This document shows, in pieces, positions 35,485-42,898 of a DNA stretch of 42,898 bases (its first letter is position 1; the number at the start of each line of letters is the position of its first letter). Both the position numbers and the translations under genes were made by a program. The notes under the pieces were generated by a model, which saw nothing but the letters and a program-made list of their open reading frames with translations, had not been told where the DNA came from and did not search any database. Where the stretch lies: positions 1 to 42,898 of the forward strand of contig NZ_BCQQ01000050.1 of assembly GCF_001552155.1 (NCBI RefSeq). The letters run 5' to 3'. This stretch comes from Actinomadura formosensis NBRC 14204 (lineage in GTDB: Bacteria > Actinomycetota > Actinomycetes > Streptosporangiales > Streptosporangiaceae).

Positions 35485-36761
35485 AGCCCTACCAGGGATA
35501 CGTGTACGCGTACCCGCACAAGACCGCCTACCGTCCGCTGCACCCATCGCCGGCACTACGCGATGTATGGGCCGGGGAACCGCTGCACGCGCTCTTCCTC
35601 TACCTCCACGTGCCCTTCTGCGAGATGCGATGCGGCTTCTGCAACCTCTTCACCCGCACTGGCGCGCCCGAAGAGCTGACCGCGGCCTACCTCGGCGCGC
35701 TCGACCGGCAGGCCACCGCCGTGCTGGACGTCCTGGGGGACGCGTCGTTCGCCACGGCGGCGTTCGGCGGCGGCACCCCGACCTACCTCACCGCGTCCGA
35801 ACTGGAACGCCTCTGCGACATCGCCGGGCGGTTCCGCGGCTTCGGTTCGGGCCCGCTCGGCGTGGAGACGTCCCCGGCCACCGCCACCACCGACCGGCTG
35901 ACCGTCCTCGCCGAACGCGGCGCCACCCGGATCTCCATCGGCGTGCAGAGCTTCCTGGACGACGAGGCCCGCGCTGCCGTCCGGCCCCAGAAACGCAGCG
36001 AAGTGGAGGCCGCGCTAGACCGCATCAGGGCCGTGGGCTTCCCGACCCTCAACATCGACCTCATCTACGGCATCGACGGCCAGACACCCGCGACGTGGAT
36101 GCACTCCCTGAATGCCGCTCTCACGTGGCGCCCAGAGGAGATCTACCTGTACCCCCTCTACGTCCGTCCGCTGACCGGGCTGGCACGCCGTGCCCAAGAC
36201 TGGGACGACCAGCGCCTCACCCTCTACGGGATCGGCCGCGACCATCTCCTGGCCGAAGGCTACGAGCAGGTGTCGATGCGGATGTTCCGGCTGCCCACAG
36301 GCACCTCCGGCGGAACGGAGTACTGCTGCCAGACCGACGGCATGGTCGGCCTCGGATGCGGAGCACGTTCCTACACCTCCCGCCTGCACTACTCGTTCGA
36401 GTACGCGGTCGGCACCGGGCAGGTGCGCTCCCTCATCGACTCCTACGTGCGGGAGGACGACTTCACGACCGCCCGCGTGGGCTTCACCCTGGACGACGAC
36501 GAACAACGCCGCCGCCATCTCCTCCAGTCACTCCTGCAAGCACGCGGTCTCGACCGGGGCTCGTACCGCGCGCGCTTCGGCACCGACCCGCTGGACGACT
36601 TCTCCGCCGACCTCACATCGATCGCCGACCGCGGATGGCTGGAAGCCTCCGGCGGCACCCTGCGGCTGACACCGGAAGGGCTTGCCTACTCCGACGCCAT
36701 CGGCCCCGCCCTCTTCTCGTCCCGCGTCCAGAAGCTCATGGACGCCTATGAGGCGCGCTGA
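35481..36761 (+). CDS. STM4012-family radical SAM protein (HemN-like)
   Basis: 426 residues from the GTG at 35481, overlapping the STM4013 stop (GTGA). The radical SAM cluster motif is YLHVPFCEMRCGFCNLFTR (Cys47, Cys51, Cys54), the HemN/HemW style. It is followed by FGGGTPTYL, GVETSPATATTDRL, ISIGVQSF and LNIDLIYGIDGQT. A C-terminal HemN-like domain (YEQVSMRMFR, EYCCQTDGMVGLGCGARSY, LDRGSYRARFG) is present. It should make a 5'-deoxyadenosyl radical; HemN relatives decarboxylate propionates, methylate or cyclopropanate. True coproporphyrinogen oxidase is unlikely in this context. In other genomes it is often misannotated as such. Confidence 0.92.
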   Translation: MKPYQGYVYAYPHKTAYRPLHPSPALRDVWAGEPLHALFLYLHVPFCEMRCGFCNLFTRTGAPEELTAAYLGALDRQATAVLDVLGDASFATAAFGGGTPTYLTASELERLCDIAGRFRGFGSGPLGVETSPATATTDRLTVLAERGATRISIGVQSFLDDEARAAVRPQKRSEVEAALDRIRAVGFPTLNIDLIYGIDGQTPATWMHSLNAALTWRPEEIYLYPLYVRPLTGLARRAQDWDDQRLTLYGIGRDHLLAEGYEQVSMRMFRLPTGTSGGTEYCCQTDGMVGLGCGARSYTSRLHYSFEYAVGTGQVRSLIDSYVREDDFTTARVGFTLDDDEQRRRHLLQSLLQARGLDRGSYRARFGTDPLDDFSADLTSIADRGWLEASGGTLRLTPEGLAYSDAIGPALFSSRVQKLMDAYEAR

Positions 36762-37615
36762 TGGACCACCTGACGATCCTCTACCGGGGCCCGCTCGCCA
36801 GTTGCGACTACGACTGCCCGTACTGCCCCTTCGCCAAGCGCCGCGACACACCGGCCCAGCTCCGCGACGACCGCGCCGCACTGGAACGCTTCACGGAATG
36901 GGCCGCCGCCTACGGCCACCCCCTCTCTGTCCTGTTCACCCCCTGGGGCGAGGGCCTGGTGCGCTCCTGGTACAGGCACGCGCTCACGGCCTTGAGCCAC
37001 CTCCCGCACGTCGAACGGGTGGCGATCCAGACGAACCTCAGCCACCGCGTCTCCTGGACGGCGGGCGCGGACCTGACCCGGCTCGCGCTGTGGGCGACCT
37101 ACCATCCCGGCCAAGTCCCCTACGGACGCTTCCTGGGCAAATGCCGCGACCTGGCGGAGCGCGGCGTCCGCCACAGCGTCGGCATCGTCGGGCAGCCCGA
37201 CCACCTCGACGCCGCCCGCCGCCTGCGCGCCGACCTGCCCACCGGCACGTACCTGTGGGTCAACGCCGCCGAAGGCCGCACCTACACCGACGCCGAGGCC
37301 GCCGCCTGGACCGGCATCGACCCGCTGTTCCCGCTCAGCCGCCGCCCGCACGCCAGCCGCGGCCTCCCCTGCCGGACGGGCGAAACGGTCGTCTCGGTCG
37401 ACGGTGACGGCACCGTCCGCCGCTGCCACTTCGTCCCGTCCGTGCTGGGAAACCTCCACGACGGCTCCTTCCGCGCCGCACTCAGGCCCCGCCCATGCCC
37501 CCTGGACACCTGCGACTGCCACATCGGCTACGTCCACCTGGAACCGCTGGGCCTCTACGACACGTTCGCGGGCGGGGTCCTGGAACGAATTCCGGCCCTC
37601 CTGGACCGGCCCTGA
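36761..37615 (+). CDS. STM4011-family radical SAM protein with Cys-rich C-terminus
   Basis: 284 residues; its ATG overlaps the STM4012 stop by one base (TGATG). The radical SAM motif is CDYDCPYC (Cys15, Cys19, Cys22). The rest of the partial TIM barrel shows TPWGEGLVRSWY, VAIQTNLS, LALWATYHPGQVP and SVGIVGQPDH. Near the C-terminus five cysteines (204, 222, 246, 251, 253; in GLPCRTGE, RRCHFVP, RPCPLDTCDCH) surround a GDGTVRRC element typical of SPASM or twitch domains that hold auxiliary iron-sulfur clusters. Such enzymes often modify peptides or proteins. It is the last gene of the operon, only 13 bases from the convergent DUF6745 gene. Confidence 0.92.
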   Translation: MDHLTILYRGPLASCDYDCPYCPFAKRRDTPAQLRDDRAALERFTEWAAAYGHPLSVLFTPWGEGLVRSWYRHALTALSHLPHVERVAIQTNLSHRVSWTAGADLTRLALWATYHPGQVPYGRFLGKCRDLAERGVRHSVGIVGQPDHLDAARRLRADLPTGTYLWVNAAEGRTYTDAEAAAWTGIDPLFPLSRRPHASRGLPCRTGETVVSVDGDGTVRRCHFVPSVLGNLHDGSFRAALRPRPCPLDTCDCHIGYVHLEPLGLYDTFAGGVLERIPALLDRP

Positions 37616-37628
37616 CGCGCCCGCCGGC

Positions 37629-38780
37629 TCAGGTCTGCCTTTCGGGGCGGTAGTCGGCCTCGTCCACACCGAACGTCCAGGCGACGCCCGCGCGCGCCGT
37701 GCGGGTGTCGGGCGGGACGCGCAGATAGTAGGTCCGGTACGTCCCATCGGGTTCGGGCGTGGAATTGACCACCTCCACCATGACCACGGGCTCGTCACCG
37801 GGGAGGTCGATGGACCACAGGACGCCCGTCTCGTCCCGGTGCAGGGGACGCGCGCCCGTCTCGGCCAGGTAGCGGTCGTAGCCGAAGATCTCCAGCATCA
37901 CCCGGCGCAGCTCGGCGTTCTCCTCGGCCGAGATGCGGTCGGGTGTCAGGCCGGTCAGGGACGCGACGAAGTCGCGTGGGATCGGCATACCGCGCCAGGC
38001 GTGCAGGGCGAACCCGTCCGGGTAGGCGAGGGCGGGACCGTCGCCGCGGTGCAGCCGGCCTGGCTCGTCCCGATACAGCTCACTGGGACGCTCCGACAGG
38101 ACCACCAGCCGTTCGTAGGGCCACCACCAGCCCGCCGAACGGGCGGCCTCCGCGAGACCGGTGAGCGGGCCGTCCAGCCGTCCGAGCGACTCGAACAGCG
38201 CCAGCCAGGGCGCGTCATGCTGGCCCAGGACGGCGTCGAGGGTGGCGGCCCGCAGCAGGGACCCGGCCCGCTCCTCCCGTGCGGACGGCCGCCGGTTGCC
38301 GGCCGCGGAGGAACGGCCGTGCGCCTGCTCCCCGATGGCGGCGCGAACCCGGGTGACCAGTGACTGGACCTGGTCCCAGAGCAGGCCCCCCGTCCCGGCC
38401 CATGTGCGCGGCCACTGCTCCGGCCCCTGTTCGGAGCAGGCCGCCGCACGTTCCGCCTCCCAGGGACGGGTCCGCACCCGCGCGAGAACGCTCTCGCCCG
38501 CCCGGCCCTCGCCCAGGTCGGCGCGGGCCTGCTCAAGCAGGCCGTCCAGGCCGGCCGCCTCCAGGGCGTCGCCGTGCCCCGCGAGGACGGCCGCCATGAC
38601 GGCGCCGCGCGCGGGGGAGGGCACCCACACGTACCGCTCGGGGACCTCCAGCCCGGCCGAGGTGTAGGCCGCGGCCACGCCCGCCTCGGCCCGCGCACGG
38701 TCGGCGGGGCCGGTGCCGAACGCCGCCGACTGCCAGTCGCCGACCACGTAGTGGGGTTCGCGTACCGTTCCGGTGAGCAT
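37629..38780 (-). CDS. DUF6745-domain protein
   Basis: 383 residues, ATG at 38780 with GAGGGGG upstream. The diagnostic C-terminal half has GWWWPYERLVVLSERPSELYRD, GRLHRGDGPALAYPDGFALHAWRG, RISAEENAELRRVMLEIFGYDRYL (quoted here as family blocks of up to 24 residues but typical only in WWWPYE, DGPALAYPDG and ENAELRRVM) and PLHRDETGVLWSIDL. The N-terminal half is a helical, less conserved region. Cytoplasmic; function unknown. It follows the small YRQGD-type gene by 9 bases, and the two are probably one operon. In other genomes DUF6745 proteins occur beside such a small partner. It converges on the STM401x operon. Confidence 0.82.
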   Translation of the reverse strand: MLTGTVREPHYVVGDWQSAAFGTGPADRARAEAGVAAAYTSAGLEVPERYVWVPSPARGAVMAAVLAGHGDALEAAGLDGLLEQARADLGEGRAGESVLARVRTRPWEAERAAACSEQGPEQWPRTWAGTGGLLWDQVQSLVTRVRAAIGEQAHGRSSAAGNRRPSAREERAGSLLRAATLDAVLGQHDAPWLALFESLGRLDGPLTGLAEAARSAGWWWPYERLVVLSERPSELYRDEPGRLHRGDGPALAYPDGFALHAWRGMPIPRDFVASLTGLTPDRISAEENAELRRVMLEIFGYDRYLAETGARPLHRDETGVLWSIDLPGDEPVVMVEVVNSTPEPDGTYRTYYLRVPPDTRTARAGVAWTFGVDEADYRPERQT

Positions 38781-38789
38781 CCCGCCCCC

Positions 38790-39116
38790 TCAGTCGGCCA
38801 CGACGCGGACGGCGCCGGGCACGTACTCGCGCTGGCGGATCACCCGGTACCACCCCTTGGGCAGGGTGATCGCCGCGTGCTCCTCGTGCACCAGCCGCCC
38901 GCCGGACGGCAGATGCAGATGGTCCGGGGCGAGCGGATCCGGGACGCGCAGCAGCGAGCCGGGCGCGGACAGCGCGTGCGCGTGCCCGGTGGCCTCTCCG
39001 AGGGCCAGCACCATGCGCCCCCGGCCGTCGCGCGGAGCCGGCGGCAGCTCGCGGACGGACCGCGGGACCGCCTCCTCGGGCACGGGCAGGATCAGGATGT
39101 CTCCCTGTCGGTACAT
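38790..39116 (-). CDS. Small conserved protein, YRQGD type
   Basis: 108 residues from the ATG at 39116 (MYRQGDILILPVPEEA). Blocks VLALGEATGHAHAL and EEHAAITLPKGWYRVIRQREY are conserved features I recall from small hypothetical proteins encoded next to DUF6745 genes. Mostly beta, cytoplasmic, with clustered His (GHAHAL, HEEHA) that could bind metal. The frame continues to 39206 without matching sequence. Probably translated together with the DUF6745 gene 9 bases downstream. Function unknown. Confidence 0.8.
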   Translation of the reverse strand: MYRQGDILILPVPEEAVPRSVRELPPAPRDGRGRMVLALGEATGHAHALSAPGSLLRVPDPLAPDHLHLPSGGRLVHEEHAAITLPKGWYRVIRQREYVPGAVRVVAD

Positions 39117-39166
39117 GCGGCGAACGTAACGTCCGCCACCGACAGAACGAGCGCGGTGGACCGGGG

Positions 39167-40537
39167 TCAGAAGCCGCGGGTGCGGTGGGCCGCCGGACGG
39201 GCCCACCGTCCGGAGGCGCCGAGCCCGACCCGCTGGAACGCCCGGATGAACTCACCGCCGAGGTTCACCCCGGCGCCCAGGGCGAGCGCCACGGAAATCG
39301 CCCCGATGAGACTCAGCACCCCCGCGTTCGGTGAACCCGTGTTGAGTTCGACCATCCCCCGGTACAGCGCCGTCCCAGGCAGAAGGGGGCCGATCGCCGG
39401 GACCACGTACGGCATGACAGGTTGCCGGTGCCGGCGGGCCAGCCAGTTCGCCAGCGTACCGACCACGGTGGCGGCCACCGCCGCCGCCAGCACGGGTGGA
39501 ACGTGCCAGACCCGCGCGAGGACGTAGAGCACCCAGATCAGCGCCCCGCCCAGGGCCGCGGCGGTCAGGACCGCCCTGGGCGCGGCCAGCGAGATCGCGA
39601 AGGTCAGCGAGATGACGGCGGCCGCCATGATCGCGACGGGTCTCAGCTCCGCCGCCGGCGTGGGCAGATGCTTGACGTCGATCGGCACGTCCAGGTTGAC
39701 CGCGGCGTAGACGACCACGCCCAGCCCGGCGACGATCGCGGCGATCAGGAAGAAGACCTCCAGTAGCCGCGCCCCCGCGCTGATCAGGTCGCCGGTGATG
39801 CCGTCCTGGATGCTGGCGACCAGCGGACGCCCCGGCAGCAGCGCCAGGATCGCCCCCGTGACGACCGTCGCGGCATGTCCCGGATTGCCCATCGCCACCA
39901 CCAGGGCCGCCGCGGCGGCGCCGATCGCGGCGGCCAGCGTCAGCTGGAAGAACTCCGCGATCCCGCGCCGCGCCAGTGCGGCGGCGGTGCGGTCGCCGAG
40001 CAGGGTGGCGATGAACGCCGTGGTCGCCACGAGCGGTCCGCCGCCGGCCAGCACACTGCCCGACGCGGCGATGAGCCCCAGCGACACCACCATCAGCCAA
40101 GCCGGATAGGGGGCGCGCCCCTGTTTGATCTCTGCGAGCTTCTTGTGGGCCTCGTCCAGCTCCAGCATGCCGATGGACGCGTCCTGGACGAGCTGATGCA
40201 GCGCGGTGAGCCGCCAGTAGGCCGGAGTCCGCCGCCGGATGGCCCGGCTCCCCGTCACGGGCGCCGCACCCTTCCCCGGGTGGGCCGAGACGAGAAGGCT
40301 CGTCAGCGTGACCTGAACCTCACATCGAGGGATTTCATAGGCCACGGCCAGGCTGAGCATGGCCTCGTTCACGCGCTCGGTGGTCTCGCCGCTGGCCAGC
40401 AGCAGTTCACCGACGCGCAGCACCAGGTCGAGCGCCCGGGGATCGACGATCTCGCCGGGCTCCTCCTCGGGCGGTTCCGGAGGTGCCCCGTCCATCAGGA
40501 CCTGCCATGTCCGCCGCAAGCGTTCGGCCGTGCGCAT
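39167..40537 (-). CDS. Threonine/serine exporter family protein (ThrE type)
   Basis: 456 residues from the ATG at 40537 (MRTAERLRRTW). The N-terminal cytoplasmic domain (about 30-170; LRVGELLLASGETTERVNEAM, CEVQVTLTSLLVSAH) matches ThrE-type exporters, followed by about ten membrane helices in two blocks (YPAWLMVVSLGLIAASGSVL; then, after DVKHLPTPAAELRP, the second block), with PGTALYRGMVELNTG in the last third. The Corynebacterium homologue exports L-threonine and L-serine. It is a full-length single-chain form, unlike the split YjjP/YjjB version in E. coli. Divergent from the RecQ gene. The longer open frame to 40648 lacks homology. Confidence 0.92.
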   Translation of the reverse strand: MRTAERLRRTWQVLMDGAPPEPPEEEPGEIVDPRALDLVLRVGELLLASGETTERVNEAMLSLAVAYEIPRCEVQVTLTSLLVSAHPGKGAAPVTGSRAIRRRTPAYWRLTALHQLVQDASIGMLELDEAHKKLAEIKQGRAPYPAWLMVVSLGLIAASGSVLAGGGPLVATTAFIATLLGDRTAAALARRGIAEFFQLTLAAAIGAAAAALVVAMGNPGHAATVVTGAILALLPGRPLVASIQDGITGDLISAGARLLEVFFLIAAIVAGLGVVVYAAVNLDVPIDVKHLPTPAAELRPVAIMAAAVISLTFAISLAAPRAVLTAAALGGALIWVLYVLARVWHVPPVLAAAVAATVVGTLANWLARRHRQPVMPYVVPAIGPLLPGTALYRGMVELNTGSPNAGVLSLIGAISVALALGAGVNLGGEFIRAFQRVGLGASGRWARPAAHRTRGF

Positions 40538-40688
40538 TCCCCCGCCCGTGCCCCTTCCCGCCTCGTCACCGATCTTGAATGGCAGGCTACCCAGGGGTCC
40601 GGCCCCGCGAATCCGCGGCTTCCCACCCGCCTTTCCACAGAACACCATTCAGGTGCGGCGTCTTCCATGCCGCTGGTACCAAGGACGC

Positions 40689-42767
40689 ATGAGCACTCTC
40701 CGGGACGATGCCGAGCGCTGCCTGCGCGCCCTCGCCGGCGACCACGCGCGGCTCCGCGACGACCAGTGGACGGCGATCAGCGCGCTCGTCGTCGAACGCC
40801 GCCGCGCCCTGGTCGTGCAGCGCACGGGCTGGGGCAAGTCCGCCGTCTACTTCGTGGCGACCCGGCTGCTCCGCGAGCGCGGCGCCGGCCCCACCGTGAT
40901 CGTCTCGCCGCTGCTGGCGCTGATGCGCAACCAGATCGAGGCCGCCGTGCGCGCCGGCATCCACGCCCGCACGATCAACTCCTCCAACACCGGCGACTGG
41001 GAGCAGATCTTCGCCGAGGTCGAGGCAGGCGAGGTGGACGTCCTGCTGGTGAGCCCCGAACGGCTCAACAACCCCGACTTCCGCGACCTCGTCCTGCCCA
41101 GGCTCGCCGCCGGCGCCGGGCTGGTCGTCGTCGACGAGGCGCACTGCATCTCCGACTGGGGCCACGACTTCCGCCCCGACTACCGGCGGCTGCGCACCCT
41201 GCTGGCCGAGCTGCCGCCGGGCGTCCCGGTGCTCGCCACCACCGCGACCGCCAACGCCCGCGTCACCCAGGACGTCGCCGAGCAGCTCGCCGGCGACGAC
41301 GCCCTCGTCCTGCGCGGCCCGCTCGAACGCGAGTCGCTGCGCCTCGCCGTCGCCACGCTGCCCACCGCCGAGCAGCGCATCGCCTGGCTGGGGGAGCGCC
41401 TCGCCGACCTGCCGGGCTCCGGCATCATCTACACGCTCACCGTCGCCGCCGCCCACGAGATCACCGGCTACCTGCGCGACCGGGGCCACGAGGTCGCCGC
41501 CTACTCCGGTCAGACCGAGCAGGCCGAGCGACTCCAGGCCGAACAGGACCTCCAGGACAACAAGCTCAAGGCGCTCGTCGCCACCAGCGCCCTCGGCATG
41601 GGCTTCGACAAACCCGATCTCGGTTTCATCGTCCATGTCGGCGCCCCGCAGTCGCCGGTGGCCTACTACCAGCAGATCGGACGGGCCGGCCGCGGTGTCG
41701 ACCGCGCCGAGGTCATCCTGCTCCCCGGCCGGGAGGACCGTGACATCTGGGCCTACTTCGCCGGTCTGGCGTTCCCGCCGGAACCCCTCGTCCGCAGCAC
41801 CCTCGACGTGCTGGAAACGGCCGGCCGCCCGCTCTCCACGAGCGCGCTCGAACCGATGGTGGACCTCAACCGGGCCCGTCTGGAGATGATGCTCAAGGTC
41901 CTGGACGTGGACGGCGCGGTCCGCCGCGTCAAGGGCGGCTGGACGTCCACCGGCGAACCCTGGGTCTACGACCGCGAACGCTATGAGCGCGTCACCGCCG
42001 AACGCCGCCGTGAACAGCGGGCCATGCTCGACTACATATCGGCGGCCACCTGCCGGGAGGAGTATCTCCGCCGCCAGCTCGACGACCCGGCCGCCGCCCC
42101 CTGCGGCCGCTGCGACAACTGCACGGGCCGCCACTGGCCCACCGACGTCACCGGGGAGAGCGCGGCGCAGGCCCGCGACCGCCTGCACCGCCCCGGCGTC
42201 GACATCGCGCCCCGCCGCATGTGGCCCACCGGCGTCAAGGACGACCTGGGCGTCTCCGGTCGCATCGATCTCCAGGCCGAGACCGGCCGGGCCCTCGGCC
42301 GCCTCACCGACATCGGCTGGGGCAACCGCCTCCGCGACCTGTTCGCGTCCGCCGACACCGACGTCCCCGCCGACCTGGTGGACGCCGTCGTGAAGGTCCT
42401 CGCCGCCTGGGACTGGCCCGCCCGCCCCACCGGCGTCATCACCGTCGGTTCCCGCTCCCGTCCCCGCCTGGTCACGACCTTCGGCCGCCGCATAGCCGAA
42501 ATAGGCCGCCTCCCGTACCTGGGTGAGCTGACCCCCGTGGGCGATCCCGTCCCCCGCCGTCACAACAGCGCCCAACGCCTCCGCTCCGTCTGGCACGCCC
42601 TCGCCGTCCCCGAAGACCTGGTCGCCGCCCTCCCGGGCGCCCCGGGCCCCGTCCTCCTGGTGGACGACCGGGTGGAGACCGGCTGGACCATGACGGCGGC
42701 CACCCGCCTCCTGAAGCAGGCGGGCGCCGGAACGGTCCTCCCGCTGACCCTGGCGACCCCCAACTAG
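40689..42767 (+). CDS. RecQ-family DNA helicase with C-terminal phosphoribosyltransferase-like domain
   Basis: 692 residues, ATG at 40689 with AAGGA upstream. Helicase motifs: TGWGKS (Walker A, about 45-50), VVVDEAHCISDWGHDFRPDY (DEAH box), ATTATAN, VATSALGMGFDKPDLGFIVH and QQIGRAGRG. The RecQ zinc site follows (AATCREEYL and CGRCDNC). After about residue 500 comes a region with a PRPP-binding-type motif, VLLVDDRVETGWTMTAATRLL (Asp659, Asp660, Thr664, Gly665), as in phosphoribosyltransferases. It unwinds DNA 3' to 5' in repair; the second domain's role is unknown. A shorter related protein would lack this domain. The frame opens at 40359 but upstream sequence is antisense to the exporter gene. 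Confidence 0.93.
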   Translation: MSTLRDDAERCLRALAGDHARLRDDQWTAISALVVERRRALVVQRTGWGKSAVYFVATRLLRERGAGPTVIVSPLLALMRNQIEAAVRAGIHARTINSSNTGDWEQIFAEVEAGEVDVLLVSPERLNNPDFRDLVLPRLAAGAGLVVVDEAHCISDWGHDFRPDYRRLRTLLAELPPGVPVLATTATANARVTQDVAEQLAGDDALVLRGPLERESLRLAVATLPTAEQRIAWLGERLADLPGSGIIYTLTVAAAHEITGYLRDRGHEVAAYSGQTEQAERLQAEQDLQDNKLKALVATSALGMGFDKPDLGFIVHVGAPQSPVAYYQQIGRAGRGVDRAEVILLPGREDRDIWAYFAGLAFPPEPLVRSTLDVLETAGRPLSTSALEPMVDLNRARLEMMLKVLDVDGAVRRVKGGWTSTGEPWVYDRERYERVTAERRREQRAMLDYISAATCREEYLRRQLDDPAAAPCGRCDNCTGRHWPTDVTGESAAQARDRLHRPGVDIAPRRMWPTGVKDDLGVSGRIDLQAETGRALGRLTDIGWGNRLRDLFASADTDVPADLVDAVVKVLAAWDWPARPTGVITVGSRSRPRLVTTFGRRIAEIGRLPYLGELTPVGDPVPRRHNSAQRLRSVWHALAVPEDLVAALPGAPGPVLLVDDRVETGWTMTAATRLLKQAGAGTVLPLTLATPN

Positions 42768-42771
42768 CCCG

Positions 42772-42810
42772 GCCCCCGGCCGGGCTCGTCCGGACGAACC
42801 GGCCGGGGGC
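42772..42810. terminator. Strong hairpin 5 bases after the recQ-like gene
   Basis: 12-bp perfect stem (42772-42783 with 42799-42810); the 15-base loop contains its own palindrome TCGTCCGGACGA. Likely terminator. Confidence 0.7.
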
Positions 42811-42819
42811 GATCGTGTG

Positions 42820-42849
42820 CCGCCCGCGCGCCCCCGCGGGCGCGGGCGG
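42820..42849. repeat. GC-rich hairpin
   Basis: CCGCCCGCGC (42820-42829) pairs with GCGCGGGCGG (42840-42849); 10-base loop. Confidence 0.5.
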
Positions 42850-42859
42850 AACGATCTGA

Positions 42860-42893
42860 CCGGCTCGTGCGCGCGGCCCCGCGCACGAGCCGG
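42860..42893. terminator. Second strong hairpin at the right edge
   Basis: 14-bp perfect stem (42860-42873 with 42880-42893) and a 6-base loop. Could terminate the recQ-like transcript or a convergent gene beyond the window. Confidence 0.55.
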
Positions 42894-42898
42894 CGTCC

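Noticed and set aside
35481..36761. Coproporphyrinogen III oxidase (HemN/HemW) as the name for the first radical SAM gene
   Set aside because: The motifs are HemN-like, but the context is the STM4011-4015 operon and no haem gene is near.
40650..40680. SOS (LexA) box before the recQ-like gene
   Set aside because: GAACACCATTC only loosely resembles the actinobacterial GAAC-N4-GTTC box; spacing and half-site do not match.

Overview
The window is high-GC actinobacterial DNA. Third codon positions are almost always G or C, GTG and TTG starts are common, and genes are often joined by 4-base stop/start overlaps. The order hrdB-type principal sigma factor, small DUF7455 zinc protein, parE, and parC a few genes on matches a housekeeping block I know from Streptomyces and relatives. 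The style of the rest (STM4015-type operon, DUF6745 protein, RecQ with an extra C-terminal domain) suggests an Actinomadura-like member of the Thermomonosporaceae. The genus is an inference; the class is not in doubt.

Layout. Positions 1-4.2 kb (minus strand): two tandem paralogues with an SseB-type domain (the first runs off the left edge) and a large unknown protein. 4.3-5.8 kb (minus): a membrane cytochrome b and a Tat-exported molybdopterin oxidoreductase, overlapping. 6.2-8.3 kb (plus): a PAS/GAF/SpoIIE phosphatase. 8.6-20.1 kb: the housekeeping block, with hrdB, yaaA, the DUF7455 gene, a drug-type ABC-2 exporter pair, parE, a secreted protein, a ketosteroid-isomerase homologue and parC. 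20.3-25.3 kb (plus): an FMN alpha-hydroxy-acid oxidase, a GH13 glycosidase, an ABC ATPase without a permease, and a DesKR-like two-component pair. 25.3-28.7 kb (minus): a methyltransferase, an SDR oxidoreductase with its TetR regulator (matching operator candidates at both genes), and two hypothetical genes. 28.9-31.6 kb (plus): a second two-component system coupled to a DUF4097 protein.

The main accessory feature is 31.7-37.6 kb (plus): a six-gene, overlap-coupled operon of the uncharacterised STM4011-STM4015 set. It encodes two tandem leucine-rich-repeat-like STM4015 proteins, an ATP-grasp protein (STM4014), an alkaline-phosphatase-superfamily hydrolase (STM4013), a HemN-like radical SAM protein (STM4012) and a second radical SAM protein with a Cys-rich C-terminus (STM4011). 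The two STM4015 copies differ along much of their length but both end in Tyr-Ile-Ala-Val-(Ser/Ala)-Glu. I suggest, as a hypothesis, that this operon is a peptide- or protein-modifying pathway with STM4015 as scaffold or substrate.

37.6-40.5 kb (minus): a DUF6745 protein, a small partner protein and a ThrE-type exporter. 40.7-42.8 kb (plus): a RecQ-family helicase with a C-terminal phosphoribosyltransferase-like domain, followed by three strong hairpins. I saw no tRNA or rRNA gene, insertion sequence, prophage gene or CRISPR array.
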